DNA from: Deltaproteobacteria bacterium
GTDB lineage: Bacteria > Desulfobacterota_E > Deferrimicrobia > Deferrimicrobiales > Deferrimicrobiaceae
DNA length: 11,818 nucleotides
Direction: 5' to 3'
NCBI GenBank assembly: GCA_023488945.1
Contig: JAMDBZ010000074.1
Coordinates: 1 to 11,818, forward strand
The notes beneath the pieces were generated by a model that saw nothing but the letters and a program-made list of their open reading frames with translations, searched no databases and had not been told where the DNA came from. Both the position numbers and the translations under genes were made by a program. The first letter of the stretch is position 1. Each line of letters starts with the position of its first letter. This document shows, in pieces, positions 6,682 through 11,818 of the stretch.

Positions 6682-6698
6682 CCATCTTCCGAAGACGG
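6682..6698 (-). other. 5'-terminal mRNA hairpin of the first pilin
   Basis: On the sense strand CCGTCTT pairs with AAGATGG (one G:T pair) around a CGG loop. Its first base coincides with the start site (about 6698) predicted from the -24/-12 element, and it leaves the ribosome-binding site free. Such 5' stem-loops often slow mRNA decay; here that is inference. Confidence 0.4.
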
Positions 6699-6729
6699 AG
6701 GATGAAACTGCAGCTTTTATGCCGTCTTC
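6691..6729. repeat. 8-bp inverted repeat flanking the pilin promoter
   Basis: GAAGACGG at 6729..6722 (sense strand) and CCGTCTTC at 6698..6691 are perfect inverted copies. One arm overlaps the -24 GG and the other begins at the predicted transcription start. It may be an operator, a fold of the regulator-pilin read-through transcript, or chance. Confidence 0.3.
6709..6724 (-). promoter_or_regulatory. sigma-54 (-24/-12) promoter of the first pilin
   Basis: The sense strand reads CGGCATAAAAGCTGCA, with GG at 6723-6722, exactly ten bases, then GC at 6711-6710. It keeps GGCA and TGCA of the consensus but lacks the usual C after GGCA, the first T of TTGC and the leading T. It starts within 6 nt of the regulator's stop codon. 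The predicted start is about 6698, giving a leader of about 35 nt. It is weaker than the element before the second pilin. Confidence 0.6.
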
Positions 6730-8118
6730 TTAATCGATCCCGTGCTTGTCCAGGCGATATCTCAGGGAACGGAAGGAAATATTGAGCAATTTCGCCGCCT
6801 CGGTCTTGTTCCCCCCCGTCTTTTTCAGGGCGCGCAGGAGCAAGGTCTTCTCCAGGTGGTCCATCGCCCCGTCGATAGACACTTCCTCCCCCTCGAACAT
6901 TTCCGGGTAATAGGGAGGGATCGATTCCGGCTTTGTGACAATTTTTGTCAGGTTCGGGGGAAGGGAGGCCACGGAAATGACATCTTTTGTCTCCATGATG
7001 ACAGCCCGCTCGAGGATGTTCTCGAGCTCCCTGACATTCCCGGGGTAGTCGTAGGCCAACAGAGCCCGCATCGCCTCCCCGTCGATCCGCGTGACCGCCT
7101 TGCCCATCTCGCGTGAGAACTTCGATACGAAATGCGTCGCGAGCGCGGGGATGTCCTCCCGCCGGTCCCGCAGCGGAGGGATGACGATCTGGATGACGTT
7201 CAGCCGGAAATAGAGGTCGTCCCGGAACCGGCCCGCCTTCATCTCCTCGTCGAGGTTGAGCTTCGAGGCGCAGACCAGCCGGACGTCGACCGGGATGTCC
7301 TCGTTCCCGCCGATCCGCCGGATGGTCCGCTCCTGGAGGGCGCGGAGCAGCTTGACCTGCATCCCCACCGGCAGCTCCCCCACCTCGTCGAGGAACAGCG
7401 TCCCCCGGTGCGCCTCCTCGAAGAGCCCCTTCTTGTTCTGGACGGCGCCGGTGAACGCTCCCCGCATGTAGCCGAACAGCTCGCTCTCCATCAGCGTCTC
7501 GGGGATGGCGGCGCAGTTGATGGGGACGAACGGCGCCCCGCTCCGCTCGCTCCGGGCGTGGATCGCCGCGGCGACCAGCTCCTTGCCGGTCCCGCTCTCC
7601 CCCAGGATCATCACGTTGGCCGTGGTGGGGGCGACCCGGTCGATCAGCTCGAAGACCCGGATCATCGCCTCGCTGCGGCCGGTGATCCCCTCGTAGGACG
7701 AACGCCCCCGGACCTCCTCCCGGAGGTGCCGGAGCCGCTCCGCCGAGTTCTCCTTCCGGTCGAGCGCCTGCCGGATGAGGGCGCGCAGCTCGTTGTTGTC
7801 GAAAGGCTTGGAAATGTAATCGAACGCGCCGAGCTTGGTCGCCTCCACGGCCCCCTGGATCGTCCCGTGGGCCGTCAGGAGGATCACCTGGGCCGATGGA
7901 TTCCGCTGGATCGCGGCGCGGAGGACCTTGAGCCCGTCGTCCGGCTCCGCCATCCGCAGGTCGGTGATCACGAGGTCGTAGGCGTTGGAGCCGATGTGCC
8001 GCTCCGCCTCCTCACGCGACGCCGCAAGGTCGACGTCGTAGCCCTCCTTCTCGAGGAGGATCTTCAGGACCTGCCGGATGCTCTGCTCGTCGTCGACGAC
8101 GAGGATGTACTCCTTCAC
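6730..8118 (-). CDS. pilR: sigma-54-dependent response regulator, PilR type
   Basis: This is an NtrC-family activator of 462 residues with three domains. The receiver (about 1-120) has the acidic pair Asp9/Asp10, phospho-acceptor Asp53, Thr82 and Lys104. The AAA+ domain (about 142-375) has Walker A GESGTGKE (173-180), the sigma-54-contacting GAFTGA loop (220-225) and Walker B TLFLDE (240-245). The Fis-type helix-turn-helix is at the end (about 430-460). The recognition helix region ISFRSLRYRLDKHGID is very like PilR proteins. When phosphorylated it would open sigma-54 promoter complexes, most plausibly those of the two pilins just downstream. The start is a GTG at 8118, 3 nt after the topA stop, so translation is probably coupled. 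No pilS is adjacent; topA takes that place. A different NtrC-family role is possible, but the pilin neighbours and the HTH argue for PilR. Confidence 0.92.
   Translation of the reverse strand: MKEYILVVDDEQSIRQVLKILLEKEGYDVDLAASREEAERHIGSNAYDLVITDLRMAEPDDGLKVLRAAIQRNPSAQVILLTAHGTIQGAVEATKLGAFDYISKPFDNNELRALIRQALDRKENSAERLRHLREEVRGRSSYEGITGRSEAMIRVFELIDRVAPTTANVMILGESGTGKELVAAAIHARSERSGAPFVPINCAAIPETLMESELFGYMRGAFTGAVQNKKGLFEEAHRGTLFLDEVGELPVGMQVKLLRALQERTIRRIGGNEDIPVDVRLVCASKLNLDEEMKAGRFRDDLYFRLNVIQIVIPPLRDRREDIPALATHFVSKFSREMGKAVTRIDGEAMRALLAYDYPGNVRELENILERAVIMETKDVISVASLPPNLTKIVTKPESIPPYYPEMFEGEEVSIDGAMDHLEKTLLLRALKKTGGNKTEAAKLLNISFRSLRYRLDKHGID
6936..6950. promoter_or_regulatory. candidate activator-binding dyad, proximal
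   Basis: The plus strand reads TGACAATTTTTGTCA, a perfect palindrome with 6-bp arms around TTT, inside the linker-coding part of the regulator gene. It is an A+T-rich island in G+C-rich DNA and uses codons ACA, AAA and ATT that the gene otherwise mostly avoids. The centre lies about 245 bp upstream of the predicted start of the first pilin. Its half-site contains TGTC, the core reported for Pseudomonas PilR sites. Confidence 0.45.
6978..6992. promoter_or_regulatory. candidate activator-binding dyad, distal
   Basis: The plus strand reads TGACATCTTTTGTCT. It matches the proximal dyad at 12 of 15 positions and keeps TGACA-N5-TGTC. The centres are 42 bp apart, four helical turns, so both would face the same side. 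The centre is about 287 bp upstream of the predicted start of the first pilin. Confidence 0.4.
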
Positions 8119-8121
8119 GCC

Positions 8122-10503
8122 TCACCCCGCCACGTCGAGCGCGTTCTCCCCCTTCTTCCCCTTGCATCCCTTGCGGAGGCAGACGATCTCCGTCCCGCCT
8201 CCGCGGCGGACTTTTTCGGCCATCGCCGGGTAGCCGCAGACCGGGCAGGCCGCCGCGATGGGCCGGTTCCAGGCAGCGAACCGGCAGTCGGGATAGCGGG
8301 AGCAGCTGAAGAACAGCTTCCCCGCCCGCGACGTCCGCTCCACCACCTCGCCCGAGCCGCACTCGGGACATTTGATCCCCGTGGGATACGGCCTGCTGTT
8401 CTTGCACTCGGGGTAGCCCGAGCAGGCGATATACCGGGCCCCCTTCCACCGGCGGACCACCATCGGCTTCCCGCACTTGTCGCAGTCGACGCCCGCCGCC
8501 TCGTTCTTCACGAGCTCGATCTTCCCGTCCGGCGTCTCGCGGAAGTTGGAGGTGTTCCGGCACTCCGGGAAGTTCCGGCAGGCGAGGAACCGCCCCGCGC
8601 GCCCGTTCCGGATGACCATCTCGCCCCCGCAGATTTCGCACGCGATCCCGGTGGGGATCGGCTCCTCCTTGACGCGGGGCATCGCCAACTTCGCCCGATC
8701 GAGCTCCTCCGAGAAGGGCTGGTAGAAGTCATCGAGCGCCTGGACGAGCTCCCGCTCCCCCTCCTCGATCTGGTCGAGCTCCTCCTCCATCCGCGCCGTG
8801 AAGGCCACGTCCATCACGCGGGGGAAGCTCTCCTCGAGCAGTTGCGTCACGACCGTCCCGAGGTCGGAGGGAATGAACTTCCCCTCTTCGAGCCGGACGT
8901 ACCCCCGGTCCTTGATCGTCTTGACGATGGCCGCGTAGGTGGACGGACGGCCGATCCCCTGCTCCTCGAGCTCCTTGATCAGGGCGCTCTCCGTGAACCG
9001 CGGAGGCGGCTGCGTGAAGTGCTGCGCGGGGATCATCGAAAGGAGCGCAAGCCGCTCCCCGACCGAGAGCTCGGGGAGGACGTTCCCCTCGTCGCTGCCC
9101 CTTTCCGCCTCGCCGTTCTCGCCGTTCGTCTTCTCGTCCGCGCCGGCCTGGGGCTCGAATTTCCCGTTGTCCTGGTACAGCTCGAGGTATCCGGGGAACC
9201 GGGGGATCGATCCGCTCGCCCGGAAGAGGTATCCCTCCTGCGGTCCCGCGGGCGGGGCGCAGGCGACGTCGATCGTCGTCTGCTCGAACTCCGCCGGCGC
9301 CATCTGGGAGGCGACGAACCGGTTCCAGACCAGTTCGTAGAGCCGCATCTGGTCGCGGCCCAGGATCTTTTTCAGGGACGAAGGCGGATGGTCCATCGAG
9401 GTGGGGCGGATCGCCTCGTGCGCGTCCTGCGACGACTTCCGGTTCCGGAAGAAGTTGGGGGACTCGGGGAGGTATCGCTCCCCGTACTTCCCCCGGATGT
9501 GGTCCCGGACGGCTTCGATCGCCTCGGCCGCGACCCGGACCGAGTCGGTCCGCATGTAGGTGATGAGGCCCACCAGTCCGGAGCCCGGGATGTCCACGCC
9601 TTCGTAGAGGGACTGGGCCACCATCATCGTCCGGTAGGCCGGCATCCGGAGAGTCCGCGCCGCCTCCTGCTGGAGCTTCGAGGTCGTGAAGGGAGGCGGA
9701 GAATTGCGTCGCCGCGCCTTCTTCCGCACGTCCCTGACGAAGAAAGGCCCGGCCTCCACCGCCCTGAGGAGCGCGGCGGTCTCCTCCTCCGTCCGGGGAC
9801 GGACCTTCCGCCCGCCGGCCTCGACGAGCTTCGCGAGGAACGGCGGCGGATTGCTCCCGGAGAAGCGGGCCGTGAGCGACCAGTACTCCTCGGGGACGAA
9901 CGCCTGGATGGCGCGCTCCCGGTCGCAGACCATCTTCACCGCCACCGACTGGACCCGGCCGGCGGACAGCCCCCGCCGGACCTTCGCCCACAGGAGGGGG
10001 CTGAGCGAATACCCCACGAGCCGGTCGAGGATCCGCCGCGCCTGCTGGGAATCGTACTTCCGGCGGTCGAGATCGCGCGGCTCCGCCATCCCCTGGGCGA
10101 TTCCCTTCTTCGTGATCTCGTGGAACAGGACGCGCACGATGTCCGGAGGAGCTTTCGCCTCCGGTTCCTTCGCGCCCTTCTTTCTCTTGCCTCCCCCGGC
10201 TCCCGACCGGATCGACTCGGCGATATGCCACGCGATCGCCTCCCCTTCCCGGTCGGGGTCGGGGGCGAGGAGGACCTTCCGGGCGCCGCGGGCGGCGGTC
10301 AGGATCTCCCCCAGCGTCTTCTTCCTGTCCTTGATCACGACGTAGGTCGGGGCGAACCCGTGCTCCACGTCCACCCCCAGCCGGCTCTTGGGCAGGTCCA
10401 TCACGTGCCCCATCGACGAGAGGACCTGGAATCCCTTGCCCAGGATCTTCTGGATCGTCTTGGCCTTGGCGGGCGATTCCACGATGACGAGCGACCTGGC
10501 CAT
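8122..10503 (-). CDS. topA: DNA topoisomerase I (type IA)
   Basis: This enzyme of about 793 residues relaxes negatively supercoiled DNA by cutting one strand through a phosphotyrosine. The Toprim domain begins at SLVIVESPAKAKTI with catalytic Glu9, and the metal-binding block DPDREGEAIAWH follows at 82-93. The active Tyr316 is in GLITYMRTDSVR. The C-terminal quarter holds four tetra-Cys zinc ribbons, each of the form Cys-x2-Cys...Cys-x(4-5)-Cys. Two charged insertions stand out: a Lys/Gly-rich one near 101-120 and an Asp/Glu/Gly/Asn-rich one before the second half of the core. Two consecutive ATGs occur at 10506 and 10503. The second gives the usual Met-Ala-Arg-Ser start and better spacing from GGAGG. 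The start overlaps the dprA stop, and dprA-topA is a common bacterial gene pair. Confidence 0.97.
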   Translation of the reverse strand: MARSLVIVESPAKAKTIQKILGKGFQVLSSMGHVMDLPKSRLGVDVEHGFAPTYVVIKDRKKTLGEILTAARGARKVLLAPDPDREGEAIAWHIAESIRSGAGGGKRKKGAKEPEAKAPPDIVRVLFHEITKKGIAQGMAEPRDLDRRKYDSQQARRILDRLVGYSLSPLLWAKVRRGLSAGRVQSVAVKMVCDRERAIQAFVPEEYWSLTARFSGSNPPPFLAKLVEAGGRKVRPRTEEETAALLRAVEAGPFFVRDVRKKARRRNSPPPFTTSKLQQEAARTLRMPAYRTMMVAQSLYEGVDIPGSGLVGLITYMRTDSVRVAAEAIEAVRDHIRGKYGERYLPESPNFFRNRKSSQDAHEAIRPTSMDHPPSSLKKILGRDQMRLYELVWNRFVASQMAPAEFEQTTIDVACAPPAGPQEGYLFRASGSIPRFPGYLELYQDNGKFEPQAGADEKTNGENGEAERGSDEGNVLPELSVGERLALLSMIPAQHFTQPPPRFTESALIKELEEQGIGRPSTYAAIVKTIKDRGYVRLEEGKFIPSDLGTVVTQLLEESFPRVMDVAFTARMEEELDQIEEGERELVQALDDFYQPFSEELDRAKLAMPRVKEEPIPTGIACEICGGEMVIRNGRAGRFLACRNFPECRNTSNFRETPDGKIELVKNEAAGVDCDKCGKPMVVRRWKGARYIACSGYPECKNSRPYPTGIKCPECGSGEVVERTSRAGKLFFSCSRYPDCRFAAWNRPIAAACPVCGYPAMAEKVRRGGGTEIVCLRKGCKGKKGENALDVAG

Positions 10504-11591
10504 CATTCCTCCGAAGCAGCGGAAAAATCGGTCAATTTTTTATAATAGCCCCCCGCCGTCCTTTCAAGCAATTTCCGCATCTCCATTTCGAGGAGGCACC
10601 GGAAGAGCTCGGCCGGGGGGATCCCGAGCGCCCGGGAGATCTCGTCCGCGGAGCGCTCGCGGGACAGGAACGCCAGGATCCGTCCTTCCCGGCTGCCGGC
10701 TTCCGGGGGAACGCCGCCCGCAAGCCCGAGCGCGAGGAGGACATCCTCGGCCGCCGTCACCGGGGCGGCGCCGTCCCTCAGGAGCCGGTTGCTCCCCGCC
10801 GTGTGGGCGAAGAGCGGGTTCCCCGGCACGGCCATCACCTCGCGCCCCTGCTCCAGCGCCAGCCGGGCCGTGATGAGAGAGCCGCTCCGCTCCGGCGCCT
10901 CGGCCACGATCACTCCGCGGGACAGCCCGCTGATGATCCGGTTCCGCCGGGGGAAGTGGCGCGGCAAGGGACGCGTCCCCGGGGGGAACTCCGAGACGAG
11001 CGCCCCCCCCTCGAGGATCCTCCCCCGGAGCCGGGTCGCCTCCGGAGGATAAACCACATCCACCCCGCATCCGAGGACCGCGACCGTCTTCCCGCCGGCC
11101 TCGACGGCCCCCGTATGGGCCGCCGCGTCGACCCCCCGCGCCATCCCGCTCACGACGGTCACCCCGGCGAACGCCAGCTCACGGGCCAGCTCACGGGCGA
11201 ACTCCCACCCCGGGCCGGTCGGCGCCCGGCTTCCCACGATCGCCACGGCCTCCGCCCCGGGAACCGCCGGGCCCGACTTGTAGAGAACGACCGGCGCGTC
11301 GGGAATCTCCCGCAGCGGGCGGGGATACTCCGCCGAACCCCACGGGATGATGTCGACCCCGGACCTCGCACAGGCGGAGCGGACCGCATCGGCCCGCTCG
11401 CCCGCTTCGCGCGACAAGAGGGCCGCTTCGGCCCGCCGGGTCACGCCGGGACCTTCCTCGCGATCGCCTTCGCCGCGAAACGGAAGCCCTCCCTGCGCCC
11501 CGGACAGAAAACGCAGGTGCCGGGCCGTAAACCCCTCGACGAAGCTCAGCCGCAGGAAAATCTCGACCGAAGATGTCTGCTCGCGCGTCAC
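10503..11591 (-). CDS. dprA: DNA-processing protein DprA (Smf)
   Basis: This cytoplasmic protein of 362 residues binds incoming single-stranded DNA and loads RecA during natural transformation. A helical N-terminal domain (about 10-80) precedes the Rossmann-like DprA core, which has VAIVGSRAPTGPG (116-128), VVSGMARGVDAAAHTGA (146-162), VAVLGCGVDVVYPP (170-183), RNRIISGLSRGVIVAEA (216-232) and GSLITARLALEQGR (237-250). A winged-helix tail (about 302-352) follows, typical of long DprA forms. The start is a GTG at 11591. An in-frame TAA lies nine codons upstream and no better start exists between. There is no good ribosome-binding site, and a hairpin ends 2 nt before the GTG. dprA is found in many non-competent bacteria too, so it alone does not prove transformation. 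Confidence 0.95.
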   Translation of the reverse strand: MTREQTSSVEIFLRLSFVEGFTARHLRFLSGAQGGLPFRGEGDREEGPGVTRRAEAALLSREAGERADAVRSACARSGVDIIPWGSAEYPRPLREIPDAPVVLYKSGPAVPGAEAVAIVGSRAPTGPGWEFARELARELAFAGVTVVSGMARGVDAAAHTGAVEAGGKTVAVLGCGVDVVYPPEATRLRGRILEGGALVSEFPPGTRPLPRHFPRRNRIISGLSRGVIVAEAPERSGSLITARLALEQGREVMAVPGNPLFAHTAGSNRLLRDGAAPVTAAEDVLLALGLAGGVPPEAGSREGRILAFLSRERSADEISRALGIPPAELFRCLLEMEMRKLLERTAGGYYKKLTDFSAASEE

Positions 11592-11593
11592 CT

Positions 11594-11620
11594 GGGCGTC
11601 CGGGATTGTCCCTTACGCCC
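11594..11620 (-). other. hairpin immediately upstream of the dprA start codon
   Basis: On the sense strand GGGCGT pairs with ACGCCC, then after a 2x2 internal loop GGGA pairs with TCCC around a CAA loop. It ends 2 nt before the GTG of dprA and encloses AAGGGA, the only purine-rich element nearby, so folding would limit ribosome access. There is no T tract, so it is not a terminator. Confidence 0.4.
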
Positions 11621-11668
11621 GACCGCATCAAGCGCCGTGCCGGATCGGGTTCGGCGCCGGCGCCTCCT

Positions 11669-11818
11669 TCATCTCGGCGCGGCCCCGCCTTCCGCCCCGC
11701 CGCGCGCGAGGACCCCCGCCGAAAACGACTGGAGGCTCCCGGTGATATACGCCGCCGCGAATTCGGGAGAGGTCTTCACGACCACGGCCCTGCCCACCTC
11801 GATGCGGAGGCCGTGGCG
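11669..11818 (-). CDS. C-terminal end of an unrecognised protein
   Basis: The frame enters from the right edge and ends at a TGA at 11671..11669, 77 nt before the dprA start. About 49 residues are visible. They form an apparent strand-loop-helix pattern (GLRIEVGRAVVVK, then SPEFAAAYITGSLQSF) and a Gly/Ala-rich tail. Base use fits coding DNA of the neighbours, and it lies on the same strand as dprA. I do not recognise the family, and the part seen has no Cys or obvious catalytic motif. The gap to dprA holds the hairpin described separately and no clear promoter. Confidence 0.6.
   Translation of the reverse strand, partial: RHGLRIEVGRAVVVKTSPEFAAAYITGSLQSFSAGVLARGGAEGGAAPR

Noticed and set aside
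7132..10545. 1137-codon open frame on the plus strand
   Set aside because: It lies opposite topA and pilR with low-complexity Arg/Leu/Asp/Pro composition. topA and pilR on the minus strand have every family motif, so this is an antisense shadow.
11191..11631. 146-codon minus-strand frame overlapping the dprA N-terminus
   Set aside because: It is out of frame with dprA, Arg/Gly-rich, and dprA has all family motifs in the other frame.
11630..11672. Fourteen-codon ORF (start ATG at 11672) between the partial gene and dprA
   Set aside because: Too short to judge, low-complexity Pro/Ala content. The ATGA overlap with the upstream stop and a purine run are not enough to call a leader peptide.

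Overview
The window is G+C-rich (about two-thirds by eye) and densely packed, with every supportable gene on the minus strand, so transcription runs from base 11818 towards base 1. The gene set (PilR-type regulator, two type IVa pilins, and a downstream block of TPR protein, ABC exporter and polyprenyl-phosphate sugar transferase) resembles the pilA neighbourhoods of Deltaproteobacteria in the broad sense. A Desulfuromonadia/Geobacter-like or other Desulfobacterota genome fits best; Myxococcota is possible. This placement is inference from gene content, not a phylogenetic result.

Right part (11818 to 6730): the C-terminal end of an unrecognised protein, then dprA (DNA-processing protein of natural transformation), topA (DNA topoisomerase I with four C-terminal zinc ribbons) and a sigma-54 activator of the NtrC/PilR type. 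dprA and topA overlap, and topA and the regulator are 3 nt apart, so these three are probably one transcript. No pilS-like sensor kinase is present next to the regulator.

Middle (6729 to 5700): two paralogous full-length type IVa pilins, each with its own intergenic gap of about 67 nt. Each gap contains a -24/-12 element with the GG-N10-GC spacing of a sigma-54 promoter; the second is almost a perfect consensus. Within the 3' part of the regulator gene lie two related 15-bp dyads, 42 bp centre to centre, which are candidate activator-binding sites. The pilins carry aromatic residues at mature positions 1, 24, 27, 51 and 57 and share a C-terminal Asp-x-Asp-x3-Asp-x-Trp motif.

Left part (5681 to 1): a tightly coupled series. 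It comprises an O-antigen-ligase-type membrane protein fused to TPRs, a membrane-anchored TPR protein, an ABC ATPase, an ABC-2 permease, a MraY/WecA-family sugar-1-phosphate transferase, and the start of an FAD-dependent oxidoreductase that appears frameshifted at the window edge. Most junctions are 4-nt ATGA/GTGA overlaps. A terminator-like hairpin with a T5 tract sits inside the first codons of the ligase gene, just after the second pilin, and could reduce read-through so that pilins are made in excess over the downstream membrane proteins.

Taken together, this looks like a PilR/sigma-54-controlled pilus locus whose downstream operon handles surface glycans and/or pilus assembly. Its order recalls both the pilA-pilG-pilH-pilI region of Myxococcus xanthus and the polysaccharide (xap) genes downstream of pilA in Geobacter sulfurreducens. 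No gap exceeds 300 nt. I saw no tRNA, rRNA, CRISPR array or insertion sequence.
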